From Pseudeuparius sepicola (taxonomy: Eukaryota > Arthropoda > Insecta > Coleoptera > Anthribidae), in assembly GCA_963920635.1 (NCBI GenBank), contig OY987307.1, forward strand, positions 6,014,001 through 6,078,000: DNA of 64,000 nucleotides, read 5' to 3'. Under the pieces are notes generated by a model. That model was given only the letters and a program-made list of their open reading frames with translations. It searched no databases and had not been told where the DNA came from. The position numbers and the translations under genes are program-made. Below are positions 1 to 9,844 of this stretch, in pieces (the stretch's first letter is position 1; each line of letters begins with the position of its first letter).

Positions 1-104
1 TTTCTGAAGAACTGTGAGGCCATATGCTGGAGTTGGGAAAACATGAGTTAAAAGTGTAAAACTGCGAAAATAAAAATATTATTTGTTTGTGTGTTGTTTT
101 TTTC

Positions 105-112
105 TATATAAG
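105..112 (+). promoter_or_regulatory. TATA box of PLA2/protease transcript
   Basis: TATATAAG lies 32 bases before the first in-frame ATG of the PLA2 gene. The homologous gene of Polinton C has a TATA box plus TTCAGT initiator at the same relative place. Confidence 0.5.
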
Positions 113-143
113 GGGGGGTGATTGAACAAACTTGAACAATCTA

Positions 144-914
144 ATGTTGATTGTTAAAGGGAGCGGAGTGCTCAACACATTAATTGACAAATTGCCGATA
201 GAGTTACACATTCCTGGCTATCAGTACTGCGGTCCTGGCACTAAATTAGAAAAACGGCTTTCTAGAGGTGATTCAGGTATAAATAAAGTTGATTCAGCCT
301 GTAGAATTCATGACATTGCTTACAGTAAAAGCAAATCTCTAGAAGAACGACACAAGGCTGATTTGGAACTGGAAAATCGTGCTTGGGACCGAGTGAAATC
401 AAAAGATTCCAAATTTGGTGAAAAAACAGTTGGGTGGCTTATTACAAACGCAATGAAGGTTAAAAGGAAGTTGGGAATGGGTACGAAACGACCATTTTCG
501 TTTAGAAGAGACATAGTAAAGAAGGTGGATAAAGCTCTAAAAAAATCCTTTACAACCAAACAGTTGAGCGACTTAAAAAATTTAAAAAAATCATCGTTAG
601 CGGCAGTTAAGGCAGCACGTGTACACATAAAAAAAGCTGGTGGAAAGGCTAAACTAAAAATACCCAGGATAATTCCGTTTCAAGAAAGGTCAGGAGGATA
701 TCTGCCTCTTTTGCCTATACTGGGTGCTCTGTCTGCTCTCGGTTCATTGGCGGGGGGAGCGAGCAGTGTAGCAAAAACTATAATCGACGTAAATAATGCA
801 AAAAAGCTGATGGCAAATCGAAAGCAAGCTATGGAGTCCGTTGGTTCAGGACTTTATTTGCGTAAAAACAAGCGTGGCGGTCTGGGATTATTTTTAAAGA
901 AAAAAAACTTTTGA
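144..914 (+). CDS. PLA2-domain minor virion protein with adenovirus pX-like tail
   Basis: The 256-residue protein begins with a phospholipase A2-like domain: PGYQYCGPGTKL at 24-35 corresponds to the calcium-binding loop, and the HD pair at 56-57 in a CRIHDIAY context to the catalytic motif, as in parvovirus VP1u and Polinton virion proteins. A very basic middle follows, then a Gly/Ala-rich hydrophobic segment near 183-210 like the pX-type virion protein of adintoviruses. The end, SGLYLRKNKRG, is shared with the Polinton C copy. The likely role is membrane breach or core packaging during entry (known for the families, inferred here). ATG 144 is chosen because it aligns with the ATG of the other copy; an upstream TTG at 132 is ignored. 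The last codons contain a slippery site and the protease overlaps in the -1 frame. Confidence 0.85.
   Translation: MLIVKGSGVLNTLIDKLPIELHIPGYQYCGPGTKLEKRLSRGDSGINKVDSACRIHDIAYSKSKSLEERHKADLELENRAWDRVKSKDSKFGEKTVGWLITNAMKVKRKLGMGTKRPFSFRRDIVKKVDKALKKSFTTKQLSDLKNLKKSSLAAVKAARVHIKKAGGKAKLKIPRIIPFQERSGGYLPLLPILGALSALGSLAGGASSVAKTIIDVNNAKKLMANRKQAMESVGSGLYLRKNKRGGLGLFLKKKNF
902..908 (+). promoter_or_regulatory. Candidate -1 ribosomal frameshift site (A-AAA-AAC)
   Basis: The heptamer AAAAAAC sits in the X-XXY-YYZ phase of the PLA2 frame, two codons before its TGA stop (912-914). A -1 slip continues without a stop into the protease frame, which has no ATG at its start. The same heptamer, in the same phase and position, exists in the Polinton C copy at 49240-49246. 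A-AAA-AAC is a known retroviral gag-pro shift site. No stimulatory structure was identified by eye. Confidence 0.6.
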
Positions 915-1291
915 AGCTACCCAATAGACCTTTAACCAATCTAGACCTTTTAAAATTCGCTAAAGACATTCCATTCTTTAGAGGTGTATATATGAGAGAT
1001 ACCCTACCTAAAAAGCCTCGAAAAAACGAGACGGCCATTTTGAATTTGGATATTCAGCGAAATTCTGGATCTCATTTGGTAGCCTACCGGAAAACAGGAA
1101 AAATATGTGAATATTTTGACAGCTTTGGCAATTTGAAACCACCAAGAGAACTCATTAGATACTTGGGGAGAGACATTGAAGTAGTATACAATAACGATTC
1201 ATATCAAAACTTTAACCAAGTAAACTGTGGTCAGCTTTGTTTGATGTTTTTACTAGAGAAACAAAATTTCTCGCAAAGAAATAAAATCTGA
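911..1291 (+). CDS. Adenain-like cysteine protease (maturation protease)
   Basis: This is an adenovirus-type C5/Ulp1-fold protease of 126 residues from the first codon of the overlap. Visible catalytic elements are H55 (GSHLVAY), D70 (EYFDSFGNLKPP) and C106 (NQVNCGQLC). Its role is virion protein cleavage in adenoviruses and Polintons. The first codon here is TTG, and the first internal ATG would remove a conserved N-terminal segment (LTNLDL...FFRGVY) also present in Polinton C, where the equivalent codon is GTG. The frame is therefore probably entered by -1 frameshifting from PLA2 or by reinitiation. Family assignment is firm; the translation mechanism is inference. Confidence 0.85.
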   Translation: MKLPNRPLTNLDLLKFAKDIPFFRGVYMRDTLPKKPRKNETAILNLDIQRNSGSHLVAYRKTGKICEYFDSFGNLKPPRELIRYLGRDIEVVYNNDSYQNFNQVNCGQLCLMFLLEKQNFSQRNKI

Positions 1292-1804
1292 AAATATGAA
1301 GTGTGTTTTTCTTTCCCCAATAATCCTCTCCTCATTTATTATCTTTACTATGTATTTAAAGTAACTCACAATTATTGTATTCATATTTAAACGAGATGTT
1401 TCAAATTTTACTGTTCCCAGGTAGTAGTGCTATTATGTTGTTTTCAGTCACGAAATATTTAACTCAAGGATACACCAGACAGTATAACTGCTTTTATATT
1501 TGGCTCCTACAAACATTGTTTATGGAATATTTTATTCTTGTCGGATAAGCAGGTATTTTATGAATAAAATTAAAAGAGAAAAATGTATATGCTTTATATT
1601 CAACTAAAAATATGATAAACAAAAAAATACAGAGAAATACATATATACAGAGAAATGTATGTTTTATGTTCCACTAAAAATATGATATAAAAAATTCATA
1701 CAGAGAAATATATACAGACAAATATATAAAAAATAAAAATACTTATACCTATTATAAAAAAAAATACTTTTTCCTATTATATACATTTCTAAACACATCT
1801 AAAT
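1292..1804. other. AT-rich noncoding spacer with short direct repeats
   Basis: No supported ORF. Two imperfect direct repeats of roughly 75 bp (about 1585-1730) share CACTAAAAATATGAT-like and ACAGAGAAAT motifs. Confidence 0.4.
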
Positions 1805-2429
1805 ATATACAGGATGTTTCTTAATAACATGCTAATACTTATGGGGGTTATTCTTGGATCCATTTGAGAAAAAACTTTATATGAACTTTATATCAACATA
1901 TGTCCTAAAAGTCCTAACTTTTGAGATACAGGGTTGTAAAATTGGAAGCATGATAATGGTAATGTTAATGACTTAAATACGTCTACAACTATGTAGACAA
2001 CTGTTTATGTGTTTACAAACAAAATCTGCTTCTTGACAACTAGATCGTTTGAAAATTGTTAATATATAATTTTATACCATGGTGCAAATGACTATTTTTT
2101 ATGCGAAAACCGTACATTTGCTCAGAAAGGAATGAGGATTTCAAAAGAATTTTAAGAAAAAGCAGTGACGTAACATTTTTTTTTAATATTCAAAACCCAT
2201 ACAAACGCCACTGGTAAAAGTAGTAAAATTGTTTGGACGTCAAAAAATGTATCCTGCATAGAAAGCGTGTACCAAATTTCACAAAATATCTAGGGTAATA
2301 CCGATGTTATAATAAAAAAGATTTTTTCTTAAAATTTTAACCCTCTGTAGTTCAAAAGTTAAGACTCAAAATGGATTCAAGAATAACCCCCTTAAGTACT
2401 AGCATCTTATTAAGAAATACCCTGTATAT
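1805..2429. mobile_element. MITE-like nonautonomous element with about 60-bp terminal inverted repeats
   Basis: The left end reads ATATACAGGATGTTTCTTAA and continues with a TACTTATGGGGGTTATTCTTG block. The right end is the inverted counterpart, finishing CCTGTATAT. The two arms match over about 60 bases with few differences. No transposase ORF lies inside. TACAGGG-type ends are common in Tc1/mariner-derived insect MITEs (general knowledge). Confidence 0.75.
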
Positions 2430-2440
2430 ACAACCACCCA

Positions 2441-5400
2441 CTAGGGGAGTTGCTTCAACAATTCCTCATACCCTTTCACATCTTTCTTACATTCATCATA
2501 TTCATTCTCCGCTTGCTTTAAATCATTTTTCATTCCTTTCACTCTTTCTTCATACTTCTTAAGTTCACTCTTCTTTCTTTCAATTTCGCTTTTACACTTC
2601 CCCATTCGATCTTTTCCGCTCGCAATTTTACCTTTAACACTCTCACGCATTTCCTCAATCGTTTCCGCAACATTCTTACTTCTTCCTTTCTCGCAACTCC
2701 CCTTTGTCGGTGTTGAAGAAGGGCGTTTCCCAAGCAGGATATTAATGTTTTTACCCGCCCTCTTTTTGAACGATGTTTTTTCTCTTATTAGTTTTTTACA
2801 ATTAGTTTGCCTTTCGGACGATGACGACGAGGATGACGACGAGGATGATGACGAAGTCGATGATGAGGATGACGATGATGCTGACGACCGACGTCTCTTC
2901 ACATGTGGAGCCGCAGAATCGTCCTCGGAACTCCTTTTCGAGGACGATCGCGACTCCGCTCGCGCCTCCACCTGCGTCCTAGAGTGTGACGCCCTCGAGG
3001 ACGACTCCGCTCGCGGCGCCAAACGAGGGTCGATCCTTGACGGGGTGGCGCAGGGCAAAAAGTCGTCGGCGGTCATATCGCCCAACTGTGATAGAGAAAG
3101 ACGCATTATTTGAAAAACATAGATTGCTAAAGTTAGCTTACAGCCATCGGCACGTAGGGGTCAGACTCCAAATCAGCTAGAAGGCTTGCATTTGGCTCTG
3201 GGATCTTTAAAAGAAATGAAAATGTTATTTGACGAATTATCGACCAATGCAAACTTACGGAATGGTCATTTATAATTGAAATGACAGCATTCGCAGTCTC
3301 CTCGCCAGTTGGCTGAAAGTAAATTTGACATGTAAAAAAATAGGAATACAAATGGATGTACTTTATAGATTAAGTTTGTATGTAAGTCAGTGAAATCTAA
3401 AAATAGTTTATTAGACTATAATTTGCGAAAATCCATTTTTTTTTGTATTATTTTATATTTAAAAAGATGATAAAGATCGTTTGCAAATTTTACAAAACAA
3501 ACCAATGATATTAGGGTAAAACAAGTCAAAATTTTAAATAAATTAAAATGGTTTCATATAGAAAATTATTGAGAATATAGAATTTTAGTACTCATAAAAT
3601 TAAAACACTTTAACCTCCAGACGCATTACCGGAAATCTTGAATAATAAATTTTACTACAATAATAAACCCAACCTGTATTGGGGTATGAAATACCATCTA
3701 GAATAATAAATGTTATTGCTTTGGGATTTTTTCATACAATGGACTGGTCAAATATTACTTTATAACCTAAGGTAAAATTTACAATTTGGAAAGGTTCCTT
3801 GAAATTTTTATGCAGAATAATAAAGTTTACAATTTTGAAATTTCAATACAACTGGTCAAATATTACTTTACAATCTTTACGAGCTAAATTTACAATTGTG
3901 GTACCCCTAAACTGGATACTTTAACAACTAAGCAAATGAAAATTTTAAGCAGAATAATTGTCTATTTTGAAATTTCAATAATATTCGAGGGGTCAAACTG
4001 GTTTCTTTGGAAATTTTAAAAATATTGAACGAAATACAGATATACAGGGTGGGCAAAACAATTCATAGGTAACTTGTCGGAGGATATAGGAAATGTGGTT
4101 TTAAGACCTTTTGAATAAAAATTTGTGGGATGACGGTTTTTAATATACAGAATGTTACAATTTATCTATATACTTCTTGAAAAGATTTTCTTTTTAATTA
4201 TGAAACTACAAAATATGAGGATAAATTTGCTAGGGAACATAACATCTTACGTTAATAAACAAGTAAGGATATTTTAAAGCGTCAGTGGTATGCGTAAAGG
4301 GACAGCTTTCCGTTTTAAAAGAAAGACAATTACAGATTTTTTAAATGATTCCACATGCAATTCTAAACAGAAAATATTTCTTTCAAATTTGCTACAAAGT
4401 GACTTGTAAAAATGAAATTTTTTAACTGAAAAAACATGAAAAATACATTTTTTCATATTAAAAACAAAGCTCCCATATTTTTATTCAAAAGTTCTTGAAT
4501 CACATTTCTGGCAAGTGTTGTAATTGACGAGGAAAGTAAAAAAAATTAAAATTGATTCAATATTCGATTTTTAAAAGATTAATATGTTAACGATATTTAA
4601 ATCAGTTCAGATGTTTAAATTTGCTACAAAGTGACTTGTAAAAATGAAGTTTTTTAACTGAAAAAACATGAAAAATACGTTTTTTCATATTGAAAACAAA
4701 GCTCACATATTTTTATTCAAAAAGTTCTTGAATAACATTTCTGACAAGTGTTGTAATTGACGAGGAAAGTAAAAAAAATCAAAATTCATTCATAATTCGA
4801 TTTTTAAAAGATTAATATGTTAACGATAATTAAATCAGTTCAGATGTTTAAATTTGCTACAAAGTGCCTTGTAAAAATGAAATTTTTTAACTGGAAAAAC
4901 ATGAAAAAGACATTTTTTGTAAAAAAAACAAAAGTCGTTCAAAATTCGTTTTTTAAAAGATTAATATGTTAACGTTAATTAAATCAGTTCAGATGTTTAA
5001 ATTTGCTACAAAGTGACTTGTAAAAATGAAGTTTTTTAACTGAAAAAACATGAAACATACATTTTTTCATATTAAAAACAAACCTCACATATTTTTATTC
5101 CAAAAGTTCATGAATAACATTTCTGACAAGTGTTGTAATTGACGAGGAAAGTAAAAAAAAATCAAAATTCATTCATAATTCGATTTTTAAAAGATTAATA
5201 TGTTAACGATAATTAAATCAGTTCAGATGTTTAAATTTGCTACAAAGTGCCTTGTAAAAATGAAATTTTTTAACTGAAAAAACATGAAAAATACTTTTTT
5301 TGTAAAAAATCAAAAGTCGTTCAAAATTCGATTTTTAAAAGATTAATATGTTAACGATAATTAAATCAGTTCAGATGCTTAAATTTGCTACAAAGTGACT

Positions 5401-6276
5401 TGTAAAAATAAAATTTTTTAACTGAAAAAACATGAAAAATACATTTTTTCATATTAAAAACAAAGCTCACATATTTTTATTCAAAAAGTTCTTGAATAAC
5501 ATTTCTGACAAGTGTTGTAATTGACGAGGAAAGTAAAAAAAAAATCAAAATTCATTCATAATTCGATTTTTAAAAGATTAATATGTTAACGATAATTAAA
5601 TCAGTTCAGATGTTTAAATTTGCTACAAAGTGCCTTATAAAATGAAATTTTTTAACTGAAAAAACATGAAAAAGACATTTTTTGTAAAAAAAACAAAAGT
5701 CGTTCAAAATACGATTTTTAAAAGATTAATATGTTAACGATAATTAAATCAGTTCAGGTGTTTTTATAAAACTTATTTTAGTAATAAACATTGAACATAA
5801 GCTATAAATTTCGTTTTAATATTAATTTAGTCATAACAATAAAATTTATATTATTACATTTGACATAAAATAATTCTCTTAAAAGTTTCATCCACTGCTC
5901 TCATTAGTCTAAAAAGAAAATTCAAAGAAAAAAACAACTGCTTCTGGATACATACATTTTAACAAAAATTAAGTTGAATTTTATTTAATTTTGCTTCTAT
6001 GACTTCAATTATGCTGTTCTGAAACTGAAACTATTGATTTTTTGTGCTTATGTATATCTTAATGCCTATTACTAAAACATTCTGTATAAACTAATCTTTC
6101 AAGTCAAATTAATGCGTAATTATTTATTAGAATATAGAATCGATATTAAGATAGTAAGTTTTATTTATTAATGTCGAATTTTGCTAAATTTGTTTATTAA
6201 AAATAAGTTTTAAATGAGGGTTTGGAAAAATATAAGTACTTACCGGCAGCAGGGTGTTGGTTTTCAAATGACGCAT
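2441..6276 (-). CDS. Spliced gene: Ser-rich, coiled-coil protein of unknown function
   Basis: Four coding exons join in phase 0 at consensus sites: 6276-6244 (ATG), 3312-3259, 3204-3142 and 3085-2441. Donors are GTAAGT, GTAAGT and GTAAGC; acceptors are TTTCAG, a weaker TTTAAAG, and TCACAG. The predicted protein (about 265 residues) has a short N-terminal region (PTGEETANAVISIIN, then NASLLADLESD), a Ser/Arg-rich middle with a long poly-Ser run and a basic VKRRR patch, and a Lys/Glu-rich C-terminal coiled coil ending KGYEELLKQLP. The first intron is about 2.9 kb and contains a satellite array. I do not recognise the family. It could be a Polinton accessory gene or a host gene caught between repeats. 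Only the last exon is a long single ORF. Confidence 0.5.
4044..4170. repeat. Single TACAGGG-type transposon end
   Basis: ATATACAGGGTGGGCAAAAC resembles the terminal sequence of Tc1/mariner-derived MITEs. I could not find its inverted partner nearby. Confidence 0.3.
4370..5760. repeat. Satellite array with alternating long and short units
   Basis: The unit begins GTTCAGATGTTTAAATTTGC. Starts near 4607, 4845, 4985, 5219, 5369, 5605 and 5751 show units alternating about 235-240 bp and 135-150 bp, giving a higher-order period of about 380 bp repeated about three and a half times. Short units lack the ACATTTCTGACAAGTG block. The array lies inside the large intron of the minus-strand spliced gene. 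Confidence 0.85.
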
Positions 6277-6533
6277 CTTGAAGCACTAAAATCACAGTTA
6301 TTAAGCACAGTTGTCAATCGAAGTTATCAAGCTCAAGCAGCGGACTGAGGTGAAACTGAACAAGCAAACTATCGTCTGTAGATATGCACCACCCTCCGCC
6401 ACTATCATCCACCCACATTAAACGAACCACCCCTTTGCCAACACGCCCACCAACGTTGACGGTACTGCACATGGGTACCACCAGTCTCTCACCATCCAAT
6501 CAACGAGACACCCCCGACGCAAGCACCAATCAA

Positions 6534-6644
6534 ACACCCCCGTACGACTGAGCACAACGTTGTCAGATCTCAGGCATTATCCTGGAACGAGACACCCCCG
6601 TACGACTGAGCACAACGTTGTCAGATCTCAGGCATTATCCTGGA
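6534..6644. repeat. 59-bp tandem duplication
   Basis: Two nearly identical copies of a segment starting ACACCCCCGTACGACTGAGC are offset by 59 bases. They lie just upstream of the promoter of the 6765-7307 gene. Confidence 0.85.
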
Positions 6645-6764
6645 TGTTAGAAATGAGCCACACCGCCTTCTCCCACCATCCTCACCGTTCACCTATTGAA
6701 TATAACGGGTGCCCCAGTAGGTTCATCGTCAGTTCTGAAAATAATTTTTCCATACAATTCAAGA

Positions 6765-7307
6765 ATGGTGTTTGTGAAGTACATAGTGGATGCCGACGGT
6801 TTTCAAGTCAATGGCAAATTCTTAATTAAAGAATTGGGAATTTTCAATATGGAGACCGGAGATGTCACCTCAAAATATTTCCGCGTTGGTGACTTCAGGA
6901 ATCTAAGCGCCAAGGATGCCTGCAGTGCGAGATGGGTTATGATGAACATTCACGGCCTCAAATTTTATGATAGGCCAATGGATCAAGCACAGGACAGCGT
7001 TGTGGCAGAGTTCCAACTTCTGGGTTCGCTTTCCGGGGTTCAGAAGATTGCTTTTAAAGGAGGACGTGTGGAGAAGGACCTGTTGCATGCGGCTGGATAT
7101 GGACATCTTGGATACAATATCGAGAATATGGGGTGTCCAAAGTTTGACGTTCTGGTAAAAAAGCATCCCGTTTTTTACGAAAGGGTGCGAGGAAGGCAGT
7201 GCGACAGACACATCGAGAGGAATGGAAAACCGCTACACTGCCCTCGGGTGGAGCTGACGTTTTTTGCCGAGTATGTGCGAAGGTATGGTTATTGTGAAGC
7301 TTTGTAA
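6765..7307 (+). CDS. Polinton accessory protein, RNase H-like fold possible (unknown)
   Basis: This 180-residue protein starts MVFVKYIVDADGFQVNGKF and contains IAFKGGRVEKDLL, GCPKFDVL and a Cys/His-rich C-terminal part (CDRHIERNGKPLHCPR). The 160-residue protein at 46231-46713 in Polinton C has the same plan: an opening I-D-x-Q/D-G-F strand, a YVKGHQKERFL stretch, and CLHH followed later by Cys. I infer a shared Polinton accessory family. The opening acidic strand could suit an RNase H/DnaQ-type fold, but no complete catalytic set is proven. ATG 6765 is preferred over an upstream TTG; a TCAGTTCTG initiator lies near 6729 with an AT-rich TATA-like sequence before it. Confidence 0.6.
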   Translation: MVFVKYIVDADGFQVNGKFLIKELGIFNMETGDVTSKYFRVGDFRNLSAKDACSARWVMMNIHGLKFYDRPMDQAQDSVVAEFQLLGSLSGVQKIAFKGGRVEKDLLHAAGYGHLGYNIENMGCPKFDVLVKKHPVFYERVRGRQCDRHIERNGKPLHCPRVELTFFAEYVRRYGYCEAL

Positions 7308-7487
7308 ATACTATGTAGGTTTTTAGTGAATTTTATTGTCATTTCTGTATCAGTAATAATTGTATTAAGACATTTTTTAGTAACAAAACTTTAAGAACGT
7401 TAAAGTAGATTTTTTCTTACAAATATGTCTAACAGTTTTCAATATACAGCGAATCAATTTTTCAAGTATTTTTAGAAAATCACTTAC

Positions 7488-8455
7488 GCACCGGCCTATT
7501 GAGTTTCAAACTGTACAAAAAGGTTTTCTAGATTAAAAAAAAATCACGTCCTGGGAATTAAAACTATTTTTTTATGTTGGTTTACGTCAAAATGTCATTA
7601 TTAGAAAGCCTAGAACTACTTTGATTTTCTTCTGCTAAAAATAAAAATTCAGGAAACTGAATTTTTCAAAACTGTACATTTCTCGAAAGAGTCAAGAATG
7701 TTTTTTAGAATTTATTGAGAAATTTAGCGAAAACAAAAAAATATTAATTTTTCAGCAGGTACTTTGATTTTTTCTTGCTAAAAAATTGCACCTATTGAGT
7801 TTTTAAACTTTCCTTAATAACATTTTGCCGTAAAGTGTACAAAAAGGTTTTCTAGATTCAAAAAATCACGTCCTGGGAATTAAAACTATTTTTTATGTAG
7901 GTTTACTTCAAAATGTCATTATCTAAAGCCTAGAACTACTTTGATTTTCTTCTGCTAAAAATAAAAATTCAGGAAACTGAATTTTTCAAAACTGTACATT
8001 TTTCAAAAAAGTCAAGAATGTTTTTTAGAATTTATTGAGAAATTTAGCGAAAACAAAAAATATTAATTTTACAGCAGGTACTTTGATTTTCCCTTGCTAA
8101 AAAATTAATCGCACGAAATGAACTTTTCGAAAAAAGTTAAGAATGTTTTTTTAGAATTTATTGAGAAATTTTGAAGACAAAAAATATTATTTTTGAAGAC
8201 AAAAAAAATATATCATTTTTCCAGCAGGCACCATTTTGTTATTAAAAAATATGATTGTTGATCTCAGTCTTAAGAAAAGTTGTTAGGAATTAAAAACTGC
8301 TGTGCAAAATGTCTAAAGCCTAGACCCACTTTGAGTTTCATCTGCTAAAAATTAAAACGCACTGAATGTTTTTCAAAACGGTACATTTTCAAAAGAGTAA
8401 AGAATGTTTTTTTAGTGAAGCCAAAAAATATTACTTTTCCAGCGGGTATCATTTT
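7488..8455. repeat. About 300-bp tandem repeats, three units
   Basis: The block containing CTATTGAGTTT, AAAAAGGTTTTCTAGATT, CACGTCCTGGGAATTAAAAC and GTCAAGAATGTTTTTTAGAA recurs from about 7490 and 7790, with a more degenerate third copy from about 8100. No coding potential is seen here. Confidence 0.75.
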
Positions 8456-9160
8456 GTTATTAAAAAATGTAATCCCACTGTCTACGGCACTGGTGTAAGT
8501 AGATGGATATTTTTATAGTATTGTATGAGCGTCTAAACTATATTAATTATGTTTGTCTGAACTGTCTTCCTTTAGGAAAAGAAAACTTGAAACAATTGTC
8601 GCTCTACTTTTACGTTTCCTAATGTTTTGTTACTAAATGTTGGACCACCCTTTAAATTGTATATAAGTGTAGATAAATAATTATGATTTATAAGAAAAAT
8701 CTACTTATTTTAACCTTTTTTAAGTTTTGTTAATAAAAGTTGAACCATGCTATACATTATATTCAAATAAATATAAAAATTGCTTCGATTACCTTTATGT
8801 CTTGTATTTACAACGTTGTTTTAAATTGTATAAATTTGAAAAATCAAATAAAACATATGAACTTTTGTTGTGTTAATTCCTTCTCGCCTCAGTATTGGAG
8901 ACGGGGAGGACTCAGATCTGACAACACCGAGCGGTGTGCAAAGCGTTGGTCGAAGACGCAAAGTGAAAGCCATATTTTATACCAATACTGCCAACTTAAA
9001 ATTTTGAATTTGGAACTTTCCCACCATTTTAAAATCTGATCAATAGTGCATATATTCTTATGTTGGCAACTTCTTAAAATTTGGATAATTACAGTGGTGT
9101 ATGTAACCTTGACAACGAGTGGACATCTAGGGAAATCATCCGTAAATTCAATGACCTCGA
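8456..9160. other. AT-rich noncoding stretch
   Basis: No supported gene. Short open frames across 8740-9340 on both strands lack recognisable domains. Confidence 0.35.
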
Positions 9161-9720
9161 GACATATTGGGGGAATAGAAATCAGAGATGTATCCGGGAA
9201 AATCAATTCAGAAATACAGAGTAGTATTAGTAAATGGTGTGTGGTAAGCACAAGCAATTTGACTCCTTCCTGGGATTCTTTATTTAAGATAATAGCACAA
9301 TTTACAAAAAGCACATTCCATGGCACTGTAATATCTCTCATACAGACAAATAAGAACTGCCCAATCGCCCCGACATTGCATCCATTTGACAGAATCTATT
9401 CCCAAATGGCGGCTGCGCGTATTGGGGGAATAGAAGTCAGTCATATTGGGGGAATAGAAGTCACCCATCTTGGGGGAATAGAAGTCAGAGGCGTATCCGA
9501 GAAAATCAATTCAGAAATACAAAGTAGTATTAGTAAATAGTGTGTGGTAAGCAGCTTTGACTCCTTCCTGGGATTCTTTATTTAAGATACTAGCACAATT
9601 TACAAAAATGCACATTCCACGGCACTGTAATATCTCTTATACAACCAAATAAGAACTGCTCAAACGCTCCGACACTGCATCCATTTGACAGAATCTATTC
9701 CCAAATGGCGGCTGCGCGAA
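9160..9720. repeat. 300-bp direct repeat with GGGGGAATAGAAGTCA motifs upstream of polB
   Basis: Two copies of a 300-bp unit (about 9170-9420 and 9470-9720) share TCCTGGGATTCTTTATTTAA, CATCCATTTGACAGAATC and CCCAAATGGCGGCTGCGCG. A short motif ATTGGGGGAATAGAAGTCA occurs once at 9165 and three times in a row at 9420-9490. The frame across the region stays open but looks like a by-product of the repeats. It may be regulatory DNA of Polinton A. Confidence 0.75.
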
Positions 9721-9787
9721 CAGGTGCGCACAATTTTCCCACCATGGGGAGTAATACTGCTGGTTGTTTTATATGCTCTGCTTATAG

Positions 9788-9832
9788 TATATAGGTTGCG
9801 GTGTCGCAGCCGCTTGACATACTGCTTCAGTG
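9788..9832 (+). promoter_or_regulatory. TATA plus initiator for polymerase B
   Basis: TATATAGG at 9788-9795 is followed by TTCAGTG at 9826-9832, and the first ATG is at 9845. The spacing is a little long for a classic core promoter. Confidence 0.45.
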
Positions 9833-9844
9833 CTTCGCTGCAAG

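Noticed and set aside
995..1291. Protease starting at its first internal ATG
   Set aside because: It would drop an N-terminal segment that is conserved in both Polinton copies and typical for the family.
2745..3113. Plus-strand Asp/Glu-rich ORF
   Set aside because: It is the complement of the poly-Ser tract of the minus-strand exon and lacks any other support.
9046..9540. ORF with HIGGIEV repeats
   Set aside because: The open frame follows from the non-coding 300-bp repeat and short motif array; no start context or domain.
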